The notes beneath the pieces are model-generated. The model was not told where the DNA came from and did not search any database. It worked only from the letters and a program-made list of their open reading frames with translations. Positions 1 to 8,591 of a stretch of DNA of 64,000 nt are shown here, one piece after another. The stretch's first letter is position 1, and each line of letters starts with the position of its first letter. A program made the translations under genes and the position numbers. The stretch comes from Pseudomonadaceae bacterium SI-3 (GTDB taxonomy: Bacteria > Pseudomonadota > Gammaproteobacteria > Pseudomonadales > Pseudomonadaceae). The stretch lies in the NCBI GenBank assembly GCA_004010935.1, contig CP026511.1, positions 806,001-870,000 of the forward strand. The letters are read 5' to 3'.

Positions 1-402
1 GTCGTATGTAACAGCACTAGCAGCGCCCTGGCAGTCCAGTTCGCCGCTGACCTGTGGCTGATAGCGGATGCAGAAGCCGACTCCTTCACTGGGGTTTAGT
101 CCGGTAGCGGCATGTCCTGCACTGAACGCGAGGCATCCGTCGGAAGCTGGGCGGCTGGGAAAAACGATATCCAGCAGCGCTGACGGCGTACGGCGATAAC
201 CGGCCTTACCTAGGTAGTCGTTAATGACTAAAGCGGCGAAACGACTAGTTTCTACGTTTCCGGCCTGATTCTGCTGGAAGACATAGTTACGCTTGTTGTC
301 GATATAAACTTGCGTAATGCCGAGGATCAGAAAGCTGCTGATCGCTAGTGCGATAAGCAGCTCTACCATGGACAGGCCAAATTGATGTTTAGTGTGGTTC
401 AT
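1..402 (-). CDS. pilW: Type IV pilus minor pilin PilW (N-terminal part, runs off window)
   Basis: Minor pilin of the type IV pilus assembly-initiation complex. The reading frame starts at 402 and continues beyond the left edge, so only about 134 N-terminal residues are visible. After a short basic leader it has the class III-type prepilin signature: G, then LSMVELLIALAISSF, with the Glu at +5 of the mature form and a hydrophobic helix that serves as membrane anchor before PilD processing. Its ATG overlaps the stop of the upstream pilV (ATGA overlap), so the two are translationally coupled. The order fimT-fimU-pilV-pilW beside thiO matches the Pseudomonas minor-pilin cluster, which is why I call PilW. 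The C-terminal part cannot be judged. Confidence 0.88.
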   Translation of the reverse strand, partial: MNHTKHQFGLSMVELLIALAISSFLILGITQVYIDNKRNYVFQQNQAGNVETSRFAALVINDYLGKAGYRRTPSALLDIVFPSRPASDGCLAFSAGHAATGLNPSEGVGFCIRYQPQVSGELDCQGAASAVTYD

Positions 403-950
403 GGTTCTACCCGAACTGTATAGCTGCAAACATCGGAGTTTTCCGCATCGAGGCAGGCGCCTTCACGAACTTGCCAGGCCAGGCGAATTTCAAGCATCGA
501 ACCCTTGCCATCACAATCATCTGGGGTAGAGCTGCGGCAGACGTGTACGTCGCTTACGAATAGCTCGCTGCCGCCTGGCAACAATGCTTCAACCTTGTCG
601 GCCCAGCAGTCGCGAAGTTCTTTCGCCGTTTTTGCGATTCGGGTCTGGCTTGCCACGCAGCTTTCGCGGTCGGCGAAGTCATCACCGGCGTCTTTGTAGA
701 AAATGGAGCTGTCTTTTAACCCGCTGTTCATAGGGAATTGCGGCGGCGAAGTATCGAACAGCTCTTTTGGGTGCGCTCTTACAATTTCGACCAAGTCGCC
801 GGCCAGAACGATGGCTGTGTTGCGCTGTACCGAGTCCTGCGTGTATTGGATGCTGCGTCCCTGCAGAGCCACCATGCCGAGTACACCGATGGTTGTTAGC
901 AGCAGGGCCACCAGTACCTCGATCAGGCTGAAGCCTTTATTGGTTTTCAT
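399..950 (-). CDS. pilV: Type IV pilus minor pilin PilV
   Basis: Minor pilin that helps prime pilus assembly at the inner membrane. The protein starts MKTNKG and then FSLIEVLVALLL, a standard prepilin cleavage site with the +5 Glu and a hydrophobic N-terminal helix. The C-terminal part has paired Cys and the conserved ending SYTVRVEP seen in Pseudomonas PilV. I chose the ATG at 950 (183 residues) because AGGAA lies just upstream and gives a typical six-residue leader. An in-frame ATG at 962, overlapping the fimU stop, would add four residues (187 in total). The gene sits between fimU and pilW and overlaps pilW by four bases, so it belongs to one minor-pilin operon. Confidence 0.92.
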   Translation of the reverse strand: MKTNKGFSLIEVLVALLLTTIGVLGMVALQGRSIQYTQDSVQRNTAIVLAGDLVEIVRAHPKELFDTSPPQFPMNSGLKDSSIFYKDAGDDFADRESCVASQTRIAKTAKELRDCWADKVEALLPGGSELFVSDVHVCRSSTPDDCDGKGSMLEIRLAWQVREGACLDAENSDVCSYTVRVEP

Positions 951-958
951 TGAGTTCC

Positions 959-1450
959 TCATGGTGTGCAGCTGTCCAGCGCAGCTCCGTCTTTCTTGCC
1001 TCGAGGGTAGAGAACGAGGCCGCCGCTAGCTTGCACTTCGAGTAGGTAGCCGGTGGCCGGGTCTGAGTCGCGGCATATGGTGAACTTGGCGGTTGTAGCC
1101 GTGCCGTTGGCCCGGTAGACCAGCTTGTCGTCGCTGAGGGCTGAGCTGAGGATTTCCGCGTGTGCGGGGTTATGCTCCAAGAATCGCTCGATCTCGCCGC
1201 TTCCCGCGCTGCTGAGTTCCCAAGGCGCATTGCTCTTGATCTGTACTTCATATGCCTGTCGGTTAAGGACTGCTTGACCGCGTGCGTGCTGCAGGAAGCT
1301 AACCAGTTCCTCTGCCTTGCTTTGCACTTGGTTACTACGGATCAGGCTGTTGAAGCTGGGGACGGCAATGGCTGCGAAAACGCCAAGCAACGCCAGGGTG
1401 ATCATCAGCTCGACCAGGGTGAATCCGTGCATGTCGGTTGTGCGTGACAT
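959..1450 (-). CDS. fimU: Type IV pilus minor pilin FimU (GspH/FimT family)
   Basis: GspH-like minor pseudopilin/pilin. After a short leader (MSRTTDMHG) comes FTLVELMITLALLGVFAA, the prepilin peptidase site and membrane helix, then a GspH-type beta-rich domain; a C-terminal Cys near the end can pair with an internal one (ICRDSD). The start at 1450 is chosen because GGAG stands at the right distance; the frame stays open far upstream but that stretch is not plausible coding. It lies directly upstream of pilV with a four-base stop/start overlap to the longer pilV start. FimU versus FimT is assigned by position: in P. aeruginosa fimT is next to thiO and fimU next to pilV. Confidence 0.85.
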   Translation of the reverse strand: MSRTTDMHGFTLVELMITLALLGVFAAIAVPSFNSLIRSNQVQSKAEELVSFLQHARGQAVLNRQAYEVQIKSNAPWELSSAGSGEIERFLEHNPAHAEILSSALSDDKLVYRANGTATTAKFTICRDSDPATGYLLEVQASGGLVLYPRGKKDGAALDSCTP

Positions 1451-1607
1451 GGTGTACTCCAGGGGAATCGTGAGCGGATGATGCAAATGCGTTGGTGTCT
1501 TGTCCGCATGGGGAAGATCGTTGGTGCGTTTGTATGGATGAACGGTCGAGGCTTGAGTTTGAGCTGTGATGGCGTCGATGTTTGCCGCAGGATTCCGTGG
1601 TTCGGCT

Positions 1608-2105
1608 TCACCGGCATAGGCTGGCTTGAGCGGCGTTTTCTGCCTCTGAAGCCTGGCGTATCCGCCCCTGACGACTGACGACGACTTGCCATGCGACCTG
1701 CTCCCCATGGCATTGGTAAAATCGGCCATTGCTGGCGGGCGACGCCCCGTTATCGCGAAAACGAATGCTCTCGCTAAAGCCAATCCAGCTGAGCTCATCG
1801 TGATGTGGAAGTTGGGTCAGTTGCAGTGTTTGCCCTGTCGTAGTGCGTACAAGCCAGCCATCTGCCCAGTTCGTCGAACATGTTGCCCCGTCTCCGCTTC
1901 CACATATCTCTATGGTGCGGCGCCTTAGAACTGCTTGCGTGCGGGCATTGTGCAGTGTGCTTTCGACCTCATCTTTCAGCGCTTCCTGGCGACTTCTTTC
2001 AATCATGTTGCCGAACGCGGGGATAGCTATCGCAGCGACGACGCTTAATACCGACAGCGTGACCATCAGGTCTATTAGTGTGAAGCCTTGATTTCGGTTC
2101 GCCAC
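1608..2105 (-). CDS. fimT: Type IV pilus biogenesis protein FimT (GspH/FimT family)
   Basis: Second GspH/FimT-type pilin-like protein, about 165 residues. It begins MANRNQG followed by FTLIDLMVTLSVLSVVAA; note that the +5 residue is Asp rather than the usual Glu. I chose GTG at 2105 because AAAGGAA lies seven bases upstream and the leader is then of normal length; an upstream GTG at 2123 would add six residues. The C-terminal half resembles the GspH fold (IEICGSGDG...W.DGWLV, RFRDNG, QGRIR) with several Cys. FimT homologues are implicated in DNA binding during natural transformation, which fits naturally competent P. stutzeri relatives (inference). A 157-base gap separates it from fimU. Confidence 0.82.
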   Translation of the reverse strand: MANRNQGFTLIDLMVTLSVLSVVAAIAIPAFGNMIERSRQEALKDEVESTLHNARTQAVLRRRTIEICGSGDGATCSTNWADGWLVRTTTGQTLQLTQLPHHDELSWIGFSESIRFRDNGASPASNGRFYQCHGEQVAWQVVVSRQGRIRQASEAENAAQASLCR

Positions 2106-2257
2106 AGTGCGGTTCCTTTGCACGTATGATGCTCAGCCGTCCTGGCTGCTGTTTGTGTATCGGCGTTCGCGAGATACACGACGCTCTTTTAAAGCAGCCT
2201 GCCCGTCAGTCCAAGTAGGGACGGGCAGAAATGTGAACCAGATGGTTGGAGAGGCAT

Positions 2258-3352
2258 GTGAATCAAGAAGTGATCGTTGTCGGTGGCGGTGTCATCGGGT
2301 TGTTGTCCGCCTATCGCCTGGCTCAGGCAGGCACGTCTGTGTTGCTGCTGGAGTCGGGCGATGTTGGCCGCGAAGCTTCCTGGGCCGGCGGCGGGATCGT
2401 TTCGCCGCTTTATCCGTGGCGCTACAGCCCGGCGGTCACGGCTCTGGCGCATTGGTCGCAGGATTTCTATCCGCAGCTTGGCGACCGGCTTCTGGAAGAG
2501 ACGGGGGTGGACCCCGAGGTGCATGTCACCGGCCTTTACTGGCTGGATCTGCATGACGAGGCGGAGGCGCTGAGTTGGGCTGAGCGTTATGGTCGGCCAC
2601 TCACCTCGGTGTCGATGGGTACCGTGCACCAGGCAGTGCCTTCCCTGAATGAGGGTTACGAGCGCGCCGTTTACATGGAGGGTGTCGCTAATGTCCGTAA
2701 TCCCCGTCTGCTCCGCGCTTTGCGCGAGGCGCTGCGGCAGCTGCCGAATCTGCATGTGGTCGAGCAGTGCCCGGTTGAAGGGTTCGTCCGCGATGGCTCG
2801 CGCATCGTAGGCGTGCAAACGGCGCAGGGCGAGATGCGTGCCGAGCAGGTTGTCGTCGCGGCGGGCGCCTGGAGTGGACGGCTGCTTGCAACGCTGGGGC
2901 TCGAGCTGCCGGTCAAGCCCATGAAGGGCCAGATGATCTTGTTCAAGTGCGCCGAAAATTTCCTGCCGAGCATGGTGCTGGCCAAGCGGCGCTATGCGAT
3001 CCCGCGGCGTGATGGTCACATTCTCGTGGGCAGCACTTTGGAAGATGTCGGTTTCGACAAGACGCCAACCGAAGATGCCCTGGAAAGCCTCCGAGAGACG
3101 GCCATTGAGCTGCTTCCTAGGCTGGCTGATGCAACAGTGGTCAAGCATTGGGCGGGTCTGCGTCCTGCTTCGCCTGAGGGCATTCCTTATATAGGGCCGG
3201 TGCCGGGCCACGAGGGGCTTTGGCTCAACTGCGGACATTTCCGAAACGGGCTGGTATTGGCGCCTGCTTCATGCCAGCTATTGACGGATCTGATGCTGGA
3301 TCGCTCGCCTTGCATCGATCCCGAGCTGTACGCTCCAGCTGGTCGACTCTGA
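2258..3352 (+). CDS. thiO: Glycine oxidase ThiO (FAD-dependent amino acid oxidase)
   Basis: FAD-dependent D-amino-acid/glycine oxidase that makes the imino-glycine needed for the thiazole of thiamine, with release of hydrogen peroxide. The N-terminus shows the dinucleotide motif VIVVGGGVIGLLSAYRLA, then GREASWAGGGIVSPL typical of ThiO, and a C-terminal FAD contact region (GPVPGHEGLWLNCGHFRNG). Length is about 364 residues, normal for the family. I prefer GTG at 2258, preceded by GGAG six bases upstream; an in-frame TTG at 2246 is an alternative. It is divergent from fimT, the same arrangement as in P. aeruginosa where this gene is annotated as a D-amino-acid oxidase. No thiG or thiS is in view. 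Confidence 0.88.
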   Translation: MNQEVIVVGGGVIGLLSAYRLAQAGTSVLLLESGDVGREASWAGGGIVSPLYPWRYSPAVTALAHWSQDFYPQLGDRLLEETGVDPEVHVTGLYWLDLHDEAEALSWAERYGRPLTSVSMGTVHQAVPSLNEGYERAVYMEGVANVRNPRLLRALREALRQLPNLHVVEQCPVEGFVRDGSRIVGVQTAQGEMRAEQVVVAAGAWSGRLLATLGLELPVKPMKGQMILFKCAENFLPSMVLAKRRYAIPRRDGHILVGSTLEDVGFDKTPTEDALESLRETAIELLPRLADATVVKHWAGLRPASPEGIPYIGPVPGHEGLWLNCGHFRNGLVLAPASCQLLTDLMLDRSPCIDPELYAPAGRL

Positions 3353-3740
3353 TTCTGATACTGCCAAGGATCTCGCGCACGGTGTATTGATGACCAACCG
3401 GCGCTGGTTGGGTTTGATTGTCGGGCGCGTCGTTTCGTTGAATCGTCATGTCCGGCACCGATACCGTTGGGCTGAGGCGCGTCGGCATTCACCGCGGATC
3501 GGACCGTACACAACGTCCGCCGTTACGCATGCGTAACCGATGGTCAAAAGGCAGAGCGGCGGGTCTTTCAGCAGCTTGAACGCAGCATTTCATCACTCAG
3601 TGCGGTGCTGTCGTGCTATTCGGCGGCGTTTGCAGCAAAGCGCTGCGCAGCCCTTCGAGCGCGCGGGTTTTGCTGTTAAATTGGACGGCTTTATGGCGCT
3701 GAGCCTTGTCGCGCCGATTTCTGTCTTCAAGAGGTTGTGT
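3353..3740. other. Intergenic stretch with a perfect palindrome
   Basis: 388 bases between thiO and the YciH gene with no supported gene. The main feature is a 16-base perfect palindrome at 3522-3537. The segment from 3540 is open in the yciH frame but composition and lack of a binding site argue against translation there. A promoter for yciH should lie here but I cannot place it. Confidence 0.5.
3522..3537. promoter_or_regulatory. Perfect 16-bp palindrome, possible operator
   Basis: GTTACGCATGCGTAAC reads identically on both strands. It lies about 200 bases upstream of the YciH start and 170 downstream of thiO. No loop or T-run follows, so it looks more like a dimeric protein site than a terminator. 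No known factor is assigned. Confidence 0.3.
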
Positions 3741-4112
3741 GTGGCCAAGAAAACCACGTCCCTTTCAGGCCTTGGCGGTCTGGTCTTTTCCACCGACACG
3801 GGGCGCCACTGCCCAGATTGCAGCCAACCGCTGGACGCCTGCATCTGCAAGCAACTGCTGATTCCAGCGGGTGATGGCATCGCTCGTGTTCGCCGGGAAA
3901 GCAAAGGGCGGGGCGGCAAGACGGTAACGACCATATCCGGCGTTCCCCTCGCTGAAGCTGAACTCAAGGAGTTGGCCAGTGCGCTCAAACGTCGCTGCGG
4001 TACAGGCGGCTCGCTCAAGGAAGGCGTGATCGAGATCCAGGGCGACCATGTTCAATTGCTCATCGATGAACTGATCAAGCGCGGATTCAAGGCTAAGAAG
4101 TCGGGCGGTTGA
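3741..4112 (+). CDS. yciH: SUI1-family translation factor YciH
   Basis: Bacterial homologue of eukaryotic eIF1/SUI1, 123 residues. E. coli YciH influences start-codon fidelity, so a role in translation initiation is likely. Residues about 18-35 hold four Cys (CPDC...CIC), a likely zinc site, and the C-terminal two thirds is the SUI1 fold (ELASALKRRCGTGGSLKEG, IEIQGDH, LIKRGFKAKKSGG). I start at GTG 3741, with GAGG at 3731-3734; this removes a 67-residue upstream extension that has no similarity to the family. It precedes speA, as in P. aeruginosa, with a hairpin in the 120-base gap. Confidence 0.9.
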   Translation: MAKKTTSLSGLGGLVFSTDTGRHCPDCSQPLDACICKQLLIPAGDGIARVRRESKGRGGKTVTTISGVPLAEAELKELASALKRRCGTGGSLKEGVIEIQGDHVQLLIDELIKRGFKAKKSGG

Positions 4113-4160
4113 CCGCTCGACCTGATCAATCAGGCGCGTGCGCTTATTTCCGGGCACGCC

Positions 4161-4181
4161 GGCTGTCCAACTCGGACAGCC
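4161..4181 (+). terminator. Hairpin between yciH and speA
   Basis: GGCTGTCC / AACTC / GGACAGCC forms a perfect 8-bp stem, followed by a weakly T-rich stretch (CTGTTGT). It may be a terminator for yciH or a leader hairpin for speA; the T-run is poor. Confidence 0.45.
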
Positions 4182-4232
4182 CTGTTGTCGCACCATGCTC
4201 GACAGACTCATCCCATTTCGCAGGAGGCCTAG

Positions 4233-6146
4233 ATGCCTGTAAGACGCACACGTAAAGATGACGGCAGCCAGTGGACCGCAGCGGATAGCCGAAGCGTCTA
4301 CGGTATTCGCCACTGGGGCGCCGGCTATTTTTCGATCAGTGATGACGGTCATGTCGAGGTGCGCCCGCAGGGTCCCAATGGTGCGGCGGTTGAATTCACC
4401 GGGCTGATTGAGCAGCTACGCGACGCTGGGTTGACCCTGCCGCTGCTGGTGCGCTTCCCGGACATTCTTCAGGACCGCGTGCGTCATTTGACCGGTGCCT
4501 TTGATGCCAATATCGAGCGCCTGGAATATCAGAGCAAGTACACCGCGCTGTACCCGATCAAGGTCAACCAGCAAGAGGCGGTGATCGAGAACATCATTGC
4601 CACGCAGAATGTTTCGATCGGCCTCGAAGCGGGCTCCAAACCGGAACTGATGGCCGTGCTGGCGCTGGCGCCGAAGGGCGGCACCATCGTCTGCAACGGC
4701 TACAAGGACCGCGAATTCATCCGCCTGGCGTTGATGGGGCAGAAGCTTGGCCACAACGTCTTCATCGTCATCGAGAAGATGTCGGAAGTGGGCATGGTGA
4801 TCGAGGAAGCAGCGGAGCTGAAGGTCATCCCACAGGTTGGCTTGCGCGTGCGATTGTCCTCGCTGGCTTCGAGCAAGTGGGCTGACACGGGGGGTGAGAA
4901 GTCCAAGTTTGGCCTGTCCGCCGCGCAGCTGCTCACCGTCATCGAGCGTTTCCGCGCGGCCGGCGTCGAGCAGGGTGTGCGGCTGCTGCACTTCCATATG
5001 GGCTCGCAGATTGCCAACCTGGCGGACTACCGTGACGGCTTTCGTGAGGCCATTCGTTATTACGCGGAGCTGCGCGCGCTCGGGTTGCCGGTCGATCATA
5101 TCGATGTGGGTGGCGGCCTCGGTGTCGACTACGACGGCACGCACTCGCGCAATGCCAGCTCGATCAACTACGACATCGATGAATACGCCGGCACCGTGGT
5201 CGGTATGCTCAAGGAGTTCTGCGATCGGCAGGAGCTGCCGCACCCGCACATCTTCTCCGAAAGCGGCCGGGCCATGACCGCGCACCATGCGGTGTTGGTC
5301 ATGCAGGTCACCGACTTCGAACGGCACAACGATGAAGCGCCGACCATCGAGAACTACGACGAGCTGCCAGAGATCGTCCAGGCGCTGGCCGATCTGCTCG
5401 GTCCAACCGATCCTGAAATGGTTACCGAGACCTACTGGCGCGCCACTCACTACATGAGCGAGGCCGCAGCGCAATACGCGTCCGGCAAGCTGAGCCTGGC
5501 GCAAAAGGCGCTGGCCGAGCAGAGCTACTTCGCCATCTGTCGCCGTCTGTACAACCAGCTCAAGGCCCGCCAGCGTTCACACCGCGCGGTGCTGGATGAG
5601 CTCAACGACAAATTGGCCGACAAGTACATCTGCAACTTTTCGGTATTCCAGAGCTTGCCGGACACCTGGGCGATCGACCAGATCCTGCCGATCGTGCCGC
5701 TGCAGCGTCTGAGCGAGGAACCGGTGCGCCGCGCAGTGCTGCAGGACCTGACCTGCGACTCTGACGGCAAGATCAAGCATTACGTCGATGAGCAGAGCAT
5801 CGAGAACAGCATGCCGGTGCATGAGATCCAGGCAGGAGAGGAATACTTCCTCGGCGTCTTCCTTGTGGGCGCCTACCAGGAAATTCTCGGTGACATGCAC
5901 AACCTGTTCGGCGATACCGATTCGGTCAACGTCTATCAGCGCGAGGATGGCACCTTCTACCACGCCGGCATCGAGACCCATGACACCATCGAAGACATGT
6001 TGCGCTACGTGCACCTGTCGCCCGAAGAGTTGATGACCTACTACCGCGACAAGGTTTCCAGTGCGCGGCTCAGCGCCAAAGAGCGCACCCAGTACATCGA
6101 TGCGTTGCGGCTGGGGCTGACACGCTCTTCCTACCTGACGCCCTGA
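4233..6146 (+). CDS. speA: Biosynthetic arginine decarboxylase SpeA
   Basis: PLP-dependent fold-III decarboxylase that turns arginine into agmatine, the first step of the ADC route to putrescine and spermidine. The 637-residue length is typical. The PLP lysine is K110 in YPIKVNQQ, and other family landmarks are [32 protein letters not shown] and [14 protein letters not shown], with a C-terminal catalytic Cys region around [10 protein letters not shown]. The start at 4233 has AGGAGG a few bases upstream. It follows the YciH gene after 120 bases, an order conserved in Pseudomonas; no agmatine deiminase or aguB is in the window. Confidence 0.96.
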   Translation: MPVRRTRKDDGSQWTAADSRSVYGIRHWGAGYFSISDDGHVEVRPQGPNGAAVEFTGLIEQLRDAGLTLPLLVRFPDILQDRVRHLTGAFDANIERLEYQSKYTALYPIKVNQQEAVIENIIATQNVSIGLEAGSKPELMAVLALAPKGGTIVCNGYKDREFIRLALMGQKLGHNVFIVIEKMSEVGMVIEEAAELKVIPQVGLRVRLSSLASSKWADTGGEKSKFGLSAAQLLTVIERFRAAGVEQGVRLLHFHMGSQIANLADYRDGFREAIRYYAELRALGLPVDHIDVGGGLGVDYDGTHSRNASSINYDIDEYAGTVVGMLKEFCDRQELPHPHIFSESGRAMTAHHAVLVMQVTDFERHNDEAPTIENYDELPEIVQALADLLGPTDPEMVTETYWRATHYMSEAAAQYASGKLSLAQKALAEQSYFAICRRLYNQLKARQRSHRAVLDELNDKLADKYICNFSVFQSLPDTWAIDQILPIVPLQRLSEEPVRRAVLQDLTCDSDGKIKHYVDEQSIENSMPVHEIQAGEEYFLGVFLVGAYQEILGDMHNLFGDTDSVNVYQREDGTFYHAGIETHDTIEDMLRYVHLSPEELMTYYRDKVSSARLSAKERTQYIDALRLGLTRSSYLTP

Positions 6147-6185
6147 TCCAGTTATCTATGCTGGCATCGGGAGCAATCGAGCACC

Positions 6186-6380
6186 GATTGCCAGCAAGCT
6201 AGCTTCTATCGGACCGTAGGGTGGATGTCGCCTTTTACATCCACCGTGGCTCCGCTCGGTGGATCGATAAAGCGCGATCCACCTACGGACTGCATTCGCC
6301 GCGGGGCACGCCTCCCACCGGAGCGCGCGGTGTGGTTTTTTTGCTTATGTGGGAGGGCCGCTCCGGCGCGAAGCTTTTCG
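6186..6380. repeat. Degenerate REP and GTAGGGTGG-type hairpin repeats
   Basis: Downstream of speA is a degenerate REP-like palindrome (about 6186-6208, related to the REP sequences at 30.7 and 51.5 kb). It is followed by a GTAGGGTGG...CCACCTAC hairpin element (about 6217-6290) with two internal inverted segments (GGATG/CATCC and GTGGATCG/CGATCCAC), then a GTGGGAGGGCCGC element at about 6348. The same families recur elsewhere in the window. No gene is present. Confidence 0.6.
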
Positions 6381-6382
6381 CT

Positions 6383-6724
6383 TCAAACCTTTCTGACGAA
6401 CTCCGACTTCAGCTTCATCGCACCGATGCCGTCGATCTTGCAGTCGATGTCGTGGTCGCCGTCAACCAGGCGGATGTTCTTGACCTTGGTGCCCACCTTG
6501 ACCACCAGCGAAGAGCCCTTGACCTTGAGGTCCTTGATCACGGTGATGGTGTCGCCGTCCTGCAGCGTGTTGCCCACCGAATCCTTGATCAGCTTTTCGT
6601 CTTCACCAGAGGACTCTGCAGCATTCGCCGACCACTCGTGGGCGCACTCCGGGCAGACCAGCATCTGGCCGTCTTCATAGGTGTATTCGGAGTTGCATTG
6701 GGGGCAGGCTGGCAAAGCGCTCAC
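6383..6724 (-). CDS. PhnA-like zinc-ribbon protein (YjdM family)
   Basis: Small 113-residue protein of the PhnA/YjdM family. The N-terminal zinc ribbon has two Cys pairs (CPQC and CPEC, residues 8-11 and 24-27). The rest is the all-beta PhnA domain ([48 protein letters not shown]). Despite the historical name 'alkylphosphonate utilisation protein', the function of this family is unsettled; a distant phosphonoacetate hydrolase link was shown to be a different family. It is a lone gene here, facing speA convergently across a repeat-filled gap. Confidence 0.9.
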   Translation of the reverse strand: MSALPACPQCNSEYTYEDGQMLVCPECAHEWSANAAESSGEDEKLIKDSVGNTLQDGDTITVIKDLKVKGSSLVVKVGTKVKNIRLVDGDHDIDCKIDGIGAMKLKSEFVRKV

Positions 6725-6881
6725 GGCGGATCCTTAATGGCGGTACGAAAAGCCGCGGATTGTATAGGGTTTTATTGGCTCGCGGGCGGGTGCGCCAGGA
6801 TGGGGAGGCTTGCGAACCTAACGAGAATCGCTGGCCGCTCCGCCTGAGCGAATGAAGGCGGAGGTCGGCAGCCAGCAGGGC

Positions 6882-7364
6882 TCAGTAATCGTCTTTGAGC
6901 GCGCGGTAGCGCTCTTCCAGCTCCCGGCGAATCTGTCTGCGCTGCTGGGCCTGGGCGAAACGACGCTTCTGGTCGGGTGTTTTTGGCTCCAGCGAAGGCA
7001 CTGTGGCGGGGCGGCCATCTTCACCAACCGCCACCATCGTGAAGAAACAACTATTTGTATGACGAACCGTTTTCTGTCGGATGTCTTCGGTGATTACTTT
7101 GATACCGATTTCCATTGAGGTGTTGCCGACGTAGTTGACCGAGGCGAGAAAGGTCACCAGCTCGCCAACGTGCACCGGTTGGCGGAAATTCACCTGATCG
7201 ACCGACAGAGTCACCACGTATTGGCCGGCGTAGCGGCTGGCGCAGGCGTAGGCCACTTCGTCCAGATATTTCAACAGCGTGCCGCCATGTACGTTGCCCG
7301 AAAAGTTGGCCTTGTCCGGGGTCATCAATACGGTCATGGTCAGTTCGGCATGTCCATCAAGCAT
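6882..7364 (-). CDS. Hotdog-fold acyl-CoA thioesterase (YciA-like)
   Basis: Cytosolic acyl-CoA hydrolase of the BFIT/YciA type, 160 residues, which cleaves acyl-CoA to free acid and CoA. The hotdog signature is clear: TPDKANFSGNVHGGTLLKYLDEVAYACASRY, with the N-x-HGG helix and catalytic Asp, then VTLSVDQVNFRQPVHVGELVTF. The C-terminus carries a basic, Gln/Arg-rich helical tail (QKRRFAQAQQRRQIRRELEERYR). It is monocistronic on the minus strand; the 157-base gap to the phnA-like gene holds no obvious feature. Substrate chain length cannot be read from sequence. Confidence 0.9.
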   Translation of the reverse strand: MLDGHAELTMTVLMTPDKANFSGNVHGGTLLKYLDEVAYACASRYAGQYVVTLSVDQVNFRQPVHVGELVTFLASVNYVGNTSMEIGIKVITEDIRQKTVRHTNSCFFTMVAVGEDGRPATVPSLEPKTPDQKRRFAQAQQRRQIRRELEERYRALKDDY

Positions 7365-7718
7365 GTTGCGCGGCTCGTGCTGGCAAAAAGGGCTGCTACT
7401 TTAGTCGAATACGAGACGCTGTGGCCCAGAAATCTGCGCCATCAGCCGTTTTTTTTCGGGTGGTCAATGTGGCAATAGCGCGCAGGCCGGTGTTGCCTCA
7501 TCGCCCTTTGATGAACCGGGTTCAGCATGGTCGCTCGCGCCCGCCCGTTGCGGCGCGGATCGTGAAGCACTCAGATGTTGCGAACAGGTGCTCGGACCCG
7601 GAAATCCAGTGCGGTGGTGTGCGGCTTTATTGACCTGCGCCAGTATCGCGACTGTTTTTCTCCCTATAGTCCGGAGGCTGCCATACACGCCTCATCACCC
7701 CTCAGTGCCGGACTTGCC
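7365..7718. other. Intergenic stretch, nothing recognised
   Basis: 354 bases between divergent genes (thioesterase on minus, cytochrome c on plus). The frame of the cytochrome gene is open from 7575, but the signal peptide begins at 7719. An isolated T8 run near 7449-7456 has no hairpin in front of it. Promoters for both genes must lie here but cannot be placed. Confidence 0.4.
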
Positions 7719-8399
7719 ATGCGTTTATTCAGCCTCCTTCTGCTCAGTTGCCTTGTTCCTTTCGTCCATGCCAGCGAAGAGGCGATGGAACGCTTTCAGC
7801 ACGTAATGGGCGATGCGGCCCGGCGCCAGCAGGCGTATGCGGCCGGCCAAGAACGCGCGCTCTTCTGCGGTTACTGCCATGGCGAAAACGGCAACAGCAA
7901 GCGCCCGCATATTCCCAATCTGGCTTCGCAGAACCCGATCTATCTGTTCCATTCCTTCGAAAAGTTCGCCAAGGGCGAGCGCGTCGATTTTGTGATGTCG
8001 AAACTGGCGAAAAGCTTGTCGCTCGAGGATCGCGTCAACATAGCCGTCTACTTCAGTCAGCAGAAGGTCGAGCCTACTGCCGCTGCGTCGGATGCGGCGC
8101 TGGTCCAGCGTGGTGGAGCGTTGTTTCAGCGCACCTGTACCGCCTGTCACGGCAGCCATGCGCAGGGCAAGGAGACCATGCCGCGGTTGGCCGGCCAGCC
8201 TGATGAATACATCCGCAAGGCGCTGGGCCGTTTCCGCAGTAATGACCCGAGCCGAGCCGGTTCAGTGATGATCGGCATCGCTGGCCAGCTGTCCGAGTCC
8301 GACATAGAGGCCCTGGCCGCCTATCTGACGCAGCTGCAGCTGAGTGAACAGCAAGAGCAGCAGGCCGCCGCGCAACTGCTCGGATCAAATACGCGCTGA
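7719..8399 (+). CDS. Periplasmic dihaem cytochrome c (c4-like)
   Basis: Exported electron-transfer protein, about 226 residues. A signal peptide (MRLFSLLLLSCLVPFVHA) is followed by two class I cytochrome c domains with haem motifs CGYCH and CTACH. Candidate axial Met residues are present, such as VDFVMSKLAK and GSVMIGIAGQLS. The two-domain layout and size are those of cytochrome c4, a donor to terminal oxidases such as cbb3. I chose ATG 7719 since it starts the signal peptide; the upstream in-frame extension is not hydrophobic and has no binding site. Neighbouring katB, 190 bases on, suggests no operon. Confidence 0.88.
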   Translation: MRLFSLLLLSCLVPFVHASEEAMERFQHVMGDAARRQQAYAAGQERALFCGYCHGENGNSKRPHIPNLASQNPIYLFHSFEKFAKGERVDFVMSKLAKSLSLEDRVNIAVYFSQQKVEPTAAASDAALVQRGGALFQRTCTACHGSHAQGKETMPRLAGQPDEYIRKALGRFRSNDPSRAGSVMIGIAGQLSESDIEALAAYLTQLQLSEQQEQQAAAQLLGSNTR

Positions 8400-8591
8400 C
8401 CTCATCCGCAACGCCGCCATTGATACACCCGCTCTCTTGCGTGCTGGTGCGCGTCGCCTATCTTGCGGCGTGAAACAACCAGAATCTGGCTATCACGCCG
8501 CTTCGCTTATTCAATTGGGGCCCAAGAGCCCGTCCTTCTAGTCTTGCTCAGCGTTGCGCGACGCAACCTAAAACTAGAAAAGGACGTGACG

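Noticed and set aside
2189..3238. 349-codon minus-strand frame opposite thiO
   Set aside because: Shadow of ThiO, which has a clear FAD-binding motif on the plus strand.
8400..8591. OxyR box upstream of katB
   Set aside because: Only isolated CTAT half-motifs are present, without the regular ATAG-N7-CTAT spacing.
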